Below are positions 25,587 through 33,705 of a stretch of DNA of 64,000 nucleotides, in pieces (position 1 is the stretch's first letter; each line of letters starts with the position of its first letter). A program made the translations under genes and the position numbers. Source of the stretch: Bog-756 sp963713625 (GTDB taxonomy: Bacteria > Actinomycetota > Acidimicrobiia > Acidimicrobiales > RAAP-2); the NCBI GenBank assembly GCA_963713625.1, contig CAVQMN010000005.1, positions 310,001-374,000 of the forward strand, read 5' to 3'. Under the pieces are notes generated by a model. It had not been told where the DNA came from. It was given only the letters and a program-made list of their open reading frames with translations, and searched no databases.

Positions 25587-27152
25587 ATGGGTAGGGTACT
25601 GGTCACCGAAAAGCTGGCCCAGCCGGGGCTGGACCTCATGGCTGAAGCCGGCCACGAGGTCGACGTGCAACTGGACCTGTCCCCCGAGGAGCTGGTCTCG
25701 GCCGTGGTCGGCGCGCAGGCCCTGGTCATCCGGTCCGCCACCACCGTGACCGCTGAGGTCCTGGCCGCCGGCACCGAGCTGGTGGTGGTGGGCCGGGCCG
25801 GAATCGGTCTCGACAACGTCGACGTGGCCGCGGCCACCGACCGCGGTGTCATGGTGGTCAACGCTCCGCAGTCCAATATCCTCTCCGCGGCCGAGCAGGC
25901 CATGGCCCTGTTGCTGGCCCAGGCCCGGAACATCCCCCAGGCCCATGCTGCGTTGGTGGCGGGGAAGTGGGAGCGGTCGAAATGGGAGGGCGTCGAACTG
26001 CACGGCAAGACCCTCGGCATCGTCGGCCTGGGCCGGGTCGGGGCCCTGGTGGCGCAGCGGGCCCTGGCCTTCGGGATGCGGCTGGTGGCCTACGACCCCT
26101 TCGTCTCCGCCGACCGGGCCAAGCACATGGGCGTGGAGCTCATGGGTCTCGACGAGCTCATCGGCGTCTCCGACTTCGTGACCGTCCACCTCCCGAAGAA
26201 CGCCGAGACGCTCGGCCTCATCGGGAAGGACCTCCTGGCCAAGGCCAAGCCTGGCCTCCGGATCATCAACACGGCCCGGGGCGGCATCGTGGACGAGGAT
26301 GCGCTGGCCGAGGCCATCCGGTCCGGGCAGGTCCAAGGGGCCGGGCTCGACGTCTTCGCCAAGGAGCCCACGACGGAGTCGCCGTTGTTCGAACTGCCCT
26401 CGGTGGTGGTAGCTCCCCATCTGGGCGCGTCGACGGCCGAGGCCCAGGACAAGGCGGGCGTGACCATTGCCGAGCAGGTCATCCTGGCTCTCAACGGTGA
26501 CTTCGTTCCCTTCGCCGTCAACGTGGCGGCCACCGACGTGTCCGAGACGGTGCGGCCGTTCATGGGCCTGGCCGAGCAGTTGGGCCGGATCCTGTCGTGC
26601 CTGAACGACGGCCTGCCCGGCACCTTGGAGATCGAGTACCAGGGCGGCCTGGCCGGCGCCGGTACCGGCATCCTGACCCTGTCGGTCCTCAAGGGGCTCT
26701 TCGCCGCGGCCACCGAGGAACCGGTGAGCTACGTGAACGCTCCCCAGTTGGCGACCGAGCGGGGCCTCGAGGTGCGGGAGACTTCCACGGTCACCGCCCA
26801 CGACTACGTCAATCTGATCACGCTCCGCAGTGGCGATCATTCGGTGGCCGGAACCCTGACCGGTCCCCGGACCGAGCCGCGCCTGGTGATGATGGACGAC
26901 CACACCGTCGAGGTTCCCCCTGCTCCGCACATGGTCGTCGTGCGCAACGACGACAGGGCCGGGATGATCGGAGCGGTCGGGACGATCCTCGGAGAGGCGG
27001 CCGTGTCGATCTCCTCGATGGCCGTCGGCCCGTCAGCCACCGGCAACACCGCGCTGATGGTCCTGTCCACCGATCGTCAGGTGCCTGACGACGCCCTGGT
27101 CCGGATGCGCAATGCCCCGGGCATCAGCGACGTGCACACCGTCGAATCCTGA
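25587..27152 (+). CDS. serA: D-3-phosphoglycerate dehydrogenase
   Basis: A 521-residue NAD-dependent dehydrogenase, the first enzyme of serine synthesis. The nucleotide loop is GLGRVGALVAQRA (from residue 148), NTARGGIVDEDALAEAI carries the catalytic Arg, and PHLGASTAEAQ the catalytic His. An intervening domain (~330-445) and a C-terminal ACT domain (MVVVRNDDRAGMIGAVGTIL) mark the long type 1 form found in mycobacteria, which is normally inhibited by serine through the ACT domain. The ATG at 25587 follows AAGGA. Confidence 0.97.
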   Translation: MGRVLVTEKLAQPGLDLMAEAGHEVDVQLDLSPEELVSAVVGAQALVIRSATTVTAEVLAAGTELVVVGRAGIGLDNVDVAAATDRGVMVVNAPQSNILSAAEQAMALLLAQARNIPQAHAALVAGKWERSKWEGVELHGKTLGIVGLGRVGALVAQRALAFGMRLVAYDPFVSADRAKHMGVELMGLDELIGVSDFVTVHLPKNAETLGLIGKDLLAKAKPGLRIINTARGGIVDEDALAEAIRSGQVQGAGLDVFAKEPTTESPLFELPSVVVAPHLGASTAEAQDKAGVTIAEQVILALNGDFVPFAVNVAATDVSETVRPFMGLAEQLGRILSCLNDGLPGTLEIEYQGGLAGAGTGILTLSVLKGLFAAATEEPVSYVNAPQLATERGLEVRETSTVTAHDYVNLITLRSGDHSVAGTLTGPRTEPRLVMMDDHTVEVPPAPHMVVVRNDDRAGMIGAVGTILGEAAVSISSMAVGPSATGNTALMVLSTDRQVPDDALVRMRNAPGISDVHTVES

Positions 27153-27165
27153 TCGCCGGACGGTC

Positions 27166-27534
27166 ATGACCACAGGGGAGCTGGGCCCGGAGTTCAACCC
27201 GGGGCAGGTGATCACCGTGTTCCGGTCCCGTCGTCGACACCAGGCCGAGTCCGACTACCGGCGGGTGGCTCACCAGATGGAGAAGGCGGCCCGGGCGGCC
27301 GACGGCTTCGTGGACTTCAAGACCTTCACCGCCGAGGACGGGGAACACGTCTCATTGGTGACGTTCGCCACATCGACCGCCCACCGGGCATGGCGTGACG
27401 ATCCTGGCCACCGCCGGGCCCAGCAGCAGGGTCGCGACGACTTCTACCTCGACTACTCCATCCAGGTGGGCGAGTGCACGCACGTCTCCCGGTGGACGCG
27501 GAGCCCGGCCCGGCCCGGTGACGAGGGTGACTAG
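27166..27534 (+). CDS. ABM-domain (antibiotic biosynthesis monooxygenase fold) protein
   Basis: A 122-residue protein with a dimeric alpha+beta barrel of the ABM type: VITVFRSRRR, an amphipathic helix ending MEKAARAADGFVDFKTF, and SLVTFATSTAHRAWRDDPGHRRAQ. Such proteins are small heme or flavin-free oxygenases or simply binding proteins. The ATG lies 14 bp after serA, so it is probably the last gene of the aspC-serA unit. It overlaps the 3' end of the convergent small membrane-protein gene by 4 bp. Confidence 0.65.
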   Translation: MTTGELGPEFNPGQVITVFRSRRRHQAESDYRRVAHQMEKAARAADGFVDFKTFTAEDGEHVSLVTFATSTAHRAWRDDPGHRRAQQQGRDDFYLDYSIQVGECTHVSRWTRSPARPGDEGD

Positions 27535-27719
27535 CGCACCCGGTCGGGATTGGTCGGTACCGGAGGCCAGGTGTCACTGCCGATCGGCGGCAGGAACCCC
27601 TCTGCGGATCCGCCTCCCGATGCCGGTTCCGAGTCCGGCCAGAAGGTTCTGACGGCCACGGTCACGGCGCCGGCCACCACGACGGCACCCACAATCCATT
27701 TGAACGGCGATCGGGCCAT
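27531..27719 (-). CDS. Small single-pass membrane protein
   Basis: A 62-residue protein: a basic start (MARSPFKW), one membrane helix (IVGAVVVAGAVTVAVRTF) and a Pro/Gly-rich tail outside. The gene is supported by a TAGGGT -10 box exactly six bases upstream of its ATG and by sensible third-position GC. No family is recognised. Confidence 0.55.
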   Translation of the reverse strand: MARSPFKWIVGAVVVAGAVTVAVRTFWPDSEPASGGGSAEGFLPPIGSDTWPPVPTNPDRVR

Positions 27720-27725
27720 CGGCCC

Positions 27726-27731
27726 ACCCTA
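27726..27731 (-). promoter_or_regulatory. -10 box (TAGGGT) for the small membrane protein gene
   Basis: TAGGGT on the minus strand is followed by six bases and the ATG at 27719, fitting a leaderless transcript. Confidence 0.45.
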
Positions 27732-27880
27732 TTCGATCGTCCGTTGCCGTCCGAAGGGCCCGTCCATGTCACACGAAAGTGATCGAAAGGTTATTTCTCG
27801 GTAACTTCCGAGCCCATTGCCGCTCAGGTCGGGTGGACGCCATGAATGCGGCACGTGGCCTTCTATAGGATCCCCGGGGC

Positions 27881-28552
27881 ATGCCGGTCAATCCCCGTCC
27901 GAACAGTTCTGCGCCCCGGCGGATAGCGCGGCGGAGCATCGTCACCCTGGCCTGTGCGGTGGCCGTGGGGATGGGCGCCGCCGCGTGCGGCTCGTCGACC
28001 CCGAGCGCGTCGGCCAACGAGCTCGTGGTCAAGGCACCGAGCTTCACCCTTCAGGGCTGCACCTATGTGCTGGACGGGACGGTCCCTGCCGGCGAACCCC
28101 AAGGGGTCCAGCCCCATTTTTCGTCGTTTTCGCCCGACCCGTCAGCCACTGCCGCGCTCCAGTCGATGAAAGAGCACGGTGGCCAGGCCCTGGTCAACGG
28201 GTTCATCATCCCCGGAGGCACCGCGCTGTATGCCGGACCGGATACCTCCCAGCCCAGCCTCGGCACCATCCCTTCCAACTATGCGATCCTGGCTGCGGAG
28301 CCGGTCATCTGGAAGACCGACGCCGGGAAGACCTGGATCGCCTTCTTCCTCTCCTGTGGCAGCCAGAACCTCTACTGGGCCAGCCTCGATCAGATCCAGC
28401 GTCAGAACCCGACGGCCGCCGAGAGCATCACCCCGTTGATCACCAAGGACTCGCTCACTCCCATCGCCATCGCCAACGAGACCTTCGGCTGGAAGGACCC
28501 CAAGCTCACGTTCATCATCGGGCGCGGAGAGATGTTCGGCCCGGTGACGTGA
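27881..28552 (+). CDS. Exported lipoprotein of unknown function
   Basis: A 223-residue lipoprotein: basic N-terminus, hydrophobic core IVTLACAVAVGMGAAACGSS with lipobox Cys37 (GAAAC), then a globular domain with two further Cys (LQGCTYVL and FLSCGSQN) that could form a disulphide. No known domain is recognised. TAGGAT at 27866-27871 may be its -10 box with a nearly leaderless start. It lies directly upstream of the pst promoter region on the same strand; a role in phosphate binding is possible but rests only on position. Confidence 0.6.
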   Translation: MPVNPRPNSSAPRRIARRSIVTLACAVAVGMGAAACGSSTPSASANELVVKAPSFTLQGCTYVLDGTVPAGEPQGVQPHFSSFSPDPSATAALQSMKEHGGQALVNGFIIPGGTALYAGPDTSQPSLGTIPSNYAILAAEPVIWKTDAGKTWIAFFLSCGSQNLYWASLDQIQRQNPTAAESITPLITKDSLTPIAIANETFGWKDPKLTFIIGRGEMFGPVT

Positions 28553-28619
28553 CCTGGTGGATCCGGGCTTGACCGGGTCGACCATGATTCACACAACGAT
28601 TACTCGCGCATGGCGAGAA

Positions 28620-28652
28620 GTTAGCAATCCGTTTACCTGGGGCCGGTAACTT
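28620..28652 (+). promoter_or_regulatory. Candidate PHO box and -10 of the pst operon
   Basis: GTTAGCAATCC (28620-28630) and GTTTACCTGGG (28631-28641) are adjacent 11-bp units sharing a GTT-A-C core, the layout of actinobacterial PhoP sites, and TAACTT (28647-28652) fits a -10 box. A PhoP dimer here would replace a -35 element. Transcription would begin near 28659, giving a leader of about 119 nt before pstC. Confidence 0.5.
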
Positions 28653-28777
28653 GAGCCCAGCACTCAGGTTGCCGCGGCGGGACCTGCCGCCTCCAGCGGC
28701 TCTCGCTTGCGGCGCTGTCGCGCCGACCAGCGGCCCCAACCGACACCAGATCCGAGCAGCCAGAAAGGCACGAGGAC

Positions 28778-29773
28778 GTGACTGCCACCGTCGATCTGCC
28801 CCACGCCCCGGAAAGCCCGATCCCCCGACCCATCGACATCGTCGACGACCACGGGATGGAGGACAGGATCTTCCGGGGTGGTGTGCGCCTGGCCGGGTAC
28901 TTCGTCCTCCTGCTCCTGTTCCTGATCGGGCTCTTCCTCTTCCTGCAGGGCTATCCGGCCCTCCACAAAGCCGGGCTCCGGTTCTTCACCTCGTCCGGCT
29001 TCTCGACCCTGGCCGCCCACCCGTACTACGGGGTCCTGGCCTCCCTGGTCGGCACCCTCGAAGTGGCGGCGGTGGCCATGGTGGTCGGGACCCCGGTGGC
29101 CATCGCCACCGCCATCTTCCTCAGTGAGTATGCGCCGGTGTGGAGCCGCCGCTCGTTGATCGCCCTGGTGGACCTGGCCGCGGCCATTCCGAGCATCATC
29201 TTCGGACTCTGGGCCGTGTTCGAGCTCTCGAACAACGTGGTCGGGGTGAGCACCTGGCTCTCCCGCCATCTGGCCTTCATCCCGTTCTTCAAGGTGGTGA
29301 GCCCCCCGTTCAACGCCTCGATCTTCATCGCCGGACTGGTGGTCGGGATCATGATCGTCCCCATCGTCACCTCCATCTGCCGGGAGGTCTTCTCCCTGGC
29401 GCCGGCCGGTGAGCGCGAGGCGGCGCTGGCCCTGGGGGCCAGCCGCTGGCAGATGATCAGAACCGTCGTCCTCCCCTTCGGCCGTGGCGGCATCATCGGT
29501 GCGGTCATGCTCGGGCTGGGGCGGGCCCTGGAGGAGACGATCGCCGTATCGATCATCCTCGGCGGTGGGTTCGGCATCTCCCTCCACATCCTCCAGCACG
29601 GTGGAACCACCATCTCCCAGCAGATCGCCACCCAGTTCGGCTCGGGCGGCCGGCTCGGGACCCAGGTCCTGCTGTTCTTCGGCTTCGTGCTCTTCGTGAT
29701 CACCCTGGTGATCAACCTGGCCGCCTCAGCCATCGTCAACCGGTCACGCAGCGGGGCCGGAGTGGAACTGTGA
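28778..29773 (+). CDS. pstC: Phosphate ABC transporter permease PstC
   Basis: A 331-residue inner-membrane permease with six predicted helices. A hydrophobic helix at ~40-60 is followed by the transporter domain with GTLEVAAVAMVVGTPVAIATAIFLSEYAP, AAIPSIIFGLWAVF, and the cytoplasmic coupling loop EREAALALGASRWQMIRTVVLP (EAA motif). GTG start with GAGGAC upstream. First gene of the pst operon; it overlaps pstA by 4 bp (GTGA). Confidence 0.95.
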   Translation: MTATVDLPHAPESPIPRPIDIVDDHGMEDRIFRGGVRLAGYFVLLLLFLIGLFLFLQGYPALHKAGLRFFTSSGFSTLAAHPYYGVLASLVGTLEVAAVAMVVGTPVAIATAIFLSEYAPVWSRRSLIALVDLAAAIPSIIFGLWAVFELSNNVVGVSTWLSRHLAFIPFFKVVSPPFNASIFIAGLVVGIMIVPIVTSICREVFSLAPAGEREAALALGASRWQMIRTVVLPFGRGGIIGAVMLGLGRALEETIAVSIILGGGFGISLHILQHGGTTISQQIATQFGSGGRLGTQVLLFFGFVLFVITLVINLAASAIVNRSRSGAGVEL

Positions 29774-31074
29774 GTGACCGGTCGGACGTGCAGACGGCAC
29801 CGCCGGGCGTTCTCGCCCCCACCACCTCGGCTTCGACGGGCACATTGTCCCGGGGCTCCGTGGGTGAGAGCTCGGCCTTCCCGGGCCCGACCCTGACCCC
29901 CGGAGGCCAGGGCGGCCCCCCCGAGGTCCCGGTCCGCCCCAGGCGACTGCCCACCCCGATCCGGCCCAGCGATGTCGGTGCCGTCGACGTCCTCATCCTC
30001 GTGGCCGCGGCGGTCTCGTCGTTCTCGCTGGTGTGGGTGGTCTTCTACCAGCTGACGCTCCTCTCGGGAGCCTTCGGGTTCTTCCTGTGCTGGTACGCGG
30101 TCTTTGTCGCCCTCACCTGGTTCGGCACCGCCCAGGTCATCGAGCGCCAAGTGGCCACCGACCGGGTGGTGGCGGTCCTGGTGGTCAGCGCAGCCATGTT
30201 GATGGTCGGGCTGGTGATCTTCATCGTCTTGTGGGTGGCGGTCAAAGCCATCCCCTCCATCCACTGGGGCGCGCTGTTCACCAAGGACCAGAAGGACCTC
30301 CAGGTGGCCCAGCCCGATGCGCTCGACCATGTCGGCATCCTGAGCGGCATCGTGGGCACCCTCGAGCAGGTCCTGATCGCCGCGGCCATCGGCGTCCCCC
30401 TGGCCATTGCCACCGCCGTGTTCCTGAACGAGGTGGGGGGACGGGGTGTCCGCCTGGTCCGGACCGTGGTCACCGCCATGAGCGGCACTCCGGCCGTCGT
30501 GGCCGGCATCTTCATCTACTCGATCCTCATCCTGACCCACGTGCTCAGCTACTCGGGGTTCGCGGCCTCGCTGGCTCTGGTGGTGATCCTCCTCCCCTCG
30601 GTCACCCGGGTGGTCGAGGAAGTGCTGCGGGTGGTACCCGGTGGTCTCCGGGAGGCCTCACTGGCCCTCGGGGCACCCCAGTGGCGGACGGTGTGGTCGG
30701 TGGTGCTGCCCACGGCCCGCTCGGGCGTGGTCACCGCCGTCCTGCTCGGTGTGGCCCGGATCGTGGGTGAGACCGCACCCCTCCTGTTCACCGCCTTCGG
30801 CTCGCAGGTGACCAACTGGAACCCGTTGAACCATCCCCAGGCTGCCCTGCCCCTGGTCATCTGGTCCGACTTCAAAGAGCCGCAGGCCGTCTATCAGGAT
30901 CTCGCCTTCCAGGCTGCCTTCGTGCTCATGGCCATCGTCCTCATCCTGTTCGTGCTGGCCCGCGTCTTCAGCCGGACCAAGGGGAAGTCCAAGCGCGGCG
31001 GTGGCCGGAACGACGACGACCTCATGGCCCGCATGTTCGTGCCCATCCCCATCGAGAGAGAAGAAGACTCATGA
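29770..31074 (+). CDS. pstA: Phosphate ABC transporter permease PstA
   Basis: A 434-residue inner-membrane permease. The first ~75 residues are Pro/Ser/Gly-rich and cytoplasmic, an extension absent from E. coli PstA. The body has the family motifs HVGILSGIVGTLEQVLIAAAIGVPLAIATA, GTPAVVAGIF and the EAA loop LREASLALGAPQWRTVWSVVLP. The start overlaps the pstC stop and the stop overlaps the pstB start by 4 bp (ATGA), so the three genes are coupled. Confidence 0.95.
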   Translation: MSDRSDVQTAPPGVLAPTTSASTGTLSRGSVGESSAFPGPTLTPGGQGGPPEVPVRPRRLPTPIRPSDVGAVDVLILVAAAVSSFSLVWVVFYQLTLLSGAFGFFLCWYAVFVALTWFGTAQVIERQVATDRVVAVLVVSAAMLMVGLVIFIVLWVAVKAIPSIHWGALFTKDQKDLQVAQPDALDHVGILSGIVGTLEQVLIAAAIGVPLAIATAVFLNEVGGRGVRLVRTVVTAMSGTPAVVAGIFIYSILILTHVLSYSGFAASLALVVILLPSVTRVVEEVLRVVPGGLREASLALGAPQWRTVWSVVLPTARSGVVTAVLLGVARIVGETAPLLFTAFGSQVTNWNPLNHPQAALPLVIWSDFKEPQAVYQDLAFQAAFVLMAIVLILFVLARVFSRTKGKSKRGGGRNDDDLMARMFVPIPIEREEDS

Positions 31075-31922
31075 CCACGGACGTGACGCTTCCCGGCGTG
31101 CCCGACACCTGGTCGGCCACTTCGTCCCGCAAGCCCAAGCCGTCATCTGCCGGTGCCGGCGAACTCGACGCCGCGGGCGTCTGTGCCTGGTTCGGTGGTC
31201 GCCTGGTGCTGCAGCTGGTCACCTTGACCATGGAACGATCCAAGGTGACGGCGTTGATCGGACCGTCGGGCTGCGGCAAGTCGACCTTCCTCCGCATCCT
31301 CAACCGGATGCACGAGGTGGTCCCCGGGGCCCAACTGGCCGGCACGGTCAAACTCGACGGCCTGGACATCTACGGTGCGGGCCAACGGGCCGTCGACACC
31401 AGACGGCACATCGGCATGGTGTTCCAAAAGCCCAACCCGTTCCCGGCCATGACCATCGCCGACAACGTCCTCTCCGGCCTCCGCTTCTCGCGGGTCTCCC
31501 CCGGCAACCGCGCCGATCTGGTGGAGGAGATGCTGACCAAAGCCGGCCTGTGGAACGAGGTCAAGGACCGGCTCGGGGAGTTGGGGGGTGCGCTGTCCGG
31601 AGGTCAGCAGCAGCGTCTGTGCATCGCCCGGGCGCTCGCCGTGCGACCCCGTGTCCTGCTCATGGACGAGCCGTGCTCCGCACTCGATCCGACCTCCACC
31701 CTCCGCATCGAGCACACCATCAAGGAGATCGCCGACGAGGTCACCGTGGTCATCGTGACCCACAACATGCAACAGGCCCAGCGGGTCTCCGACTACTGCG
31801 CGTTCTTCCTGGCCGAGGAGAACCAGCCGGGCCGGGTGGTGGAATCGGGTGATACCGAGACGATGTTCGGCCAGCCCTCCGACCAGCGGACGTTCGACTA
31901 CGTCAACGGACACTTCGGCTGA
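31071..31922 (+). CDS. pstB: Phosphate ABC transporter ATPase PstB
   Basis: A 283-residue ATPase energising the PstCA channel. Walker A is GPSGCGKST (residues 64-72), the signature LSGGQQQRLCIARAL and Walker B VLLMDEPCSALDP are intact, and FQKPNPFPAMTIADNV is the Q-loop text specific to PstB. The N-terminus has about 35 extra residues. The next gene starts two bases after the stop codon. Confidence 0.97.
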   Translation: MTTDVTLPGVPDTWSATSSRKPKPSSAGAGELDAAGVCAWFGGRLVLQLVTLTMERSKVTALIGPSGCGKSTFLRILNRMHEVVPGAQLAGTVKLDGLDIYGAGQRAVDTRRHIGMVFQKPNPFPAMTIADNVLSGLRFSRVSPGNRADLVEEMLTKAGLWNEVKDRLGELGGALSGGQQQRLCIARALAVRPRVLLMDEPCSALDPTSTLRIEHTIKEIADEVTVVIVTHNMQQAQRVSDYCAFFLAEENQPGRVVESGDTETMFGQPSDQRTFDYVNGHFG

Positions 31923-31923
31923 G

Positions 31924-33705
31924 ATGGCGAAACTCCTCTCCCTCCCGCGACCGGGCCGGTCCCGCGGTCGTTGGCTGGCTGCAGGCGTTGCCCTGCTGGC
32001 CGTGGGCACGACGCTGCTGGCCAGCGTGTCATCGGCCTGGGCCAGTCCGACCATGCAGTCCACCGGGTCGAGCTTCGCCGCGGTCGCCATCCAGCAGTGG
32101 GTGGGCCAGACCAGCACCCTGTACGGCCTCAACATCAACTGGCAGGTGCAGTCGTCGGTCGTCGGTCTCAACGACTTCGCCGTGAACCAGGTCGACTTCG
32201 CCGCCTCGGACATTCCGTACAGCTCACAGCAGGCCCAGTCGACCCCGAGCTTCCCCTACCAGTACCTGCCGGACGTCGCCGGCGGTCTGGCCTTCATGTA
32301 CAACCTCAACGGCAACGACGGCCAGCAGATCAACAGTCTGAATCTCAATGCTCAGGTGATCGACCAGATCTTCCTGGGTGAGATCACCTCCTGGAACAAC
32401 CCGGCCATCGCCGCCCTCAACCCGAGTCTGGCCGGCGACCTCCCCAGTACGAAGATCGTGCCCGTCTACCGGACCGACGCCTCGGGGGAGAACTACCTGT
32501 TGTCCGACTATCTCCTGAGCGAGGACGGGACGAACTTCAAGAACGCGCAGATTGCGTTCCACGCCCAGGGCATCCTCGGAGCCGGCAATCCCACCGCCAC
32601 CTGGCCCACCCCCCAGCCTGGTGTCTCCATCAGCCAGTCGACCTACCCGGGGTGGGCCGCCGGCAACCCGGTGGGGCAGAGCGGCTCGGACAATGCGGCC
32701 AACTACGTGTCGTCCCTCTCCAGCCAGGGCTCGATCACCTACGTGGAGACGGCGTACGCCAAAGAGCACAACTTTCCGGTGGCCAACCTGGCCAATGCGA
32801 GCGGACACGATGTCCAGCCCACATCGCTCAACGTGGCCACCGCCCTGGAGGCGGCCATCCTCCACACCGACCTCACCCAGAACCTCGCCAACGTGTACGT
32901 CAATCCCATCGCCAACGCCTATCCACTGTCGGCTTACAGCTACCTGGTCACACCGTGCACTCCGTCACTGGCCACGGCCCAAGGCGCCAGTTGCGCGGCC
33001 AACATGACGGCGCCGTCGACCTTCCCGCCCCAGAAGGGACTGGCGCTGGGCCAGTTCGTCGGTTTCCTGGCTTGCGCCGGGCAGCAGCAGATGGCCACTC
33101 TGGGGTACTCCCCGCTGCCGCCCAACCTGGTGCAGGACGATCTCGACGCCATCGGACGGCTCAATGGCGGGGTCGAGCCCCCGCCGGTATCGGCCGCCAC
33201 CTGCAAGAACCCCTACGTGGACGGACAGATTCCGCTTCCCGGCGAGCCGGCCGTCGCCGGTCAGGCCGGAGGTGGGCTCAACCCCGGGACGACGGCCGCG
33301 GCCGGTGGGGGCGCGGGCGCGTCGGGAGCAGCGGGAGGTGCCGGGACGACGGGGGCGTCCACCGTCGGCGCATCGACCACCGGCACTTCAGGCGCCGGCG
33401 CCGCCGCCGCCGCCTCGGGGAGCACGAAAGGTCTCAGTTCCTCCCAGATCGCCGCGGGCTACCGTGTCGTCAACGGCCACGTGGTCAAGTCACTGGCCGC
33501 CGGTCCGGACAAGTTTCTCCGGGCCGACGCCCTCGTCGCGGCCACGAAGGGAATCGACGGGCTGCCCGTGCCCGAGTTGCTCGGGTGGTCGCTGGCCGCC
33601 GTGGTCCTCTTTCTGGGGGTGCCCCTCCTCGTCGGCTACCGGAAGCGCCGGAGCCGAGGCCAGAGCCCCGACCCATCCGAACCTGGCCTCGAGGGTGCGC
33701 AGTGA
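31924..33705 (+). CDS. PstS-like phosphate-binding protein with C-terminal membrane anchor
   Basis: A 593-residue exported protein. A signal peptide ends near SSAWA41. The binding domain (~42-430) has PstS hallmarks: QSTGSSFAAVAIQQW, NQVDFAASDIPYSS, IFLGEITSWNNPAIAALNPS and KIVPVYRTDASGEN (usually RSDGSGTT). A Gly/Ala/Ser/Thr-rich linker (~445-520) leads to LPVPE, a 20-residue hydrophobic segment (~552-571) and a basic tail YRKRRSR. It is therefore held in the membrane by its C-terminus instead of by a lipid, and the tail resembles a sortase sorting signal, though without an LPxTG. It lies in the pst operon between pstB and a second anchored PstS-like gene. Confidence 0.82.
   Translation: MAKLLSLPRPGRSRGRWLAAGVALLAVGTTLLASVSSAWASPTMQSTGSSFAAVAIQQWVGQTSTLYGLNINWQVQSSVVGLNDFAVNQVDFAASDIPYSSQQAQSTPSFPYQYLPDVAGGLAFMYNLNGNDGQQINSLNLNAQVIDQIFLGEITSWNNPAIAALNPSLAGDLPSTKIVPVYRTDASGENYLLSDYLLSEDGTNFKNAQIAFHAQGILGAGNPTATWPTPQPGVSISQSTYPGWAAGNPVGQSGSDNAANYVSSLSSQGSITYVETAYAKEHNFPVANLANASGHDVQPTSLNVATALEAAILHTDLTQNLANVYVNPIANAYPLSAYSYLVTPCTPSLATAQGASCAANMTAPSTFPPQKGLALGQFVGFLACAGQQQMATLGYSPLPPNLVQDDLDAIGRLNGGVEPPPVSAATCKNPYVDGQIPLPGEPAVAGQAGGGLNPGTTAAAGGGAGASGAAGGAGTTGASTVGASTTGTSGAGAAAAASGSTKGLSSSQIAAGYRVVNGHVVKSLAAGPDKFLRADALVAATKGIDGLPVPELLGWSLAAVVLFLGVPLLVGYRKRRSRGQSPDPSEPGLEGAQ

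Noticed and set aside
24264..26930. Long minus-strand frames opposite aspC and serA
   Set aside because: Both are mirrors of clearly identified plus-strand enzymes; no ribosome sites or family resemblance.
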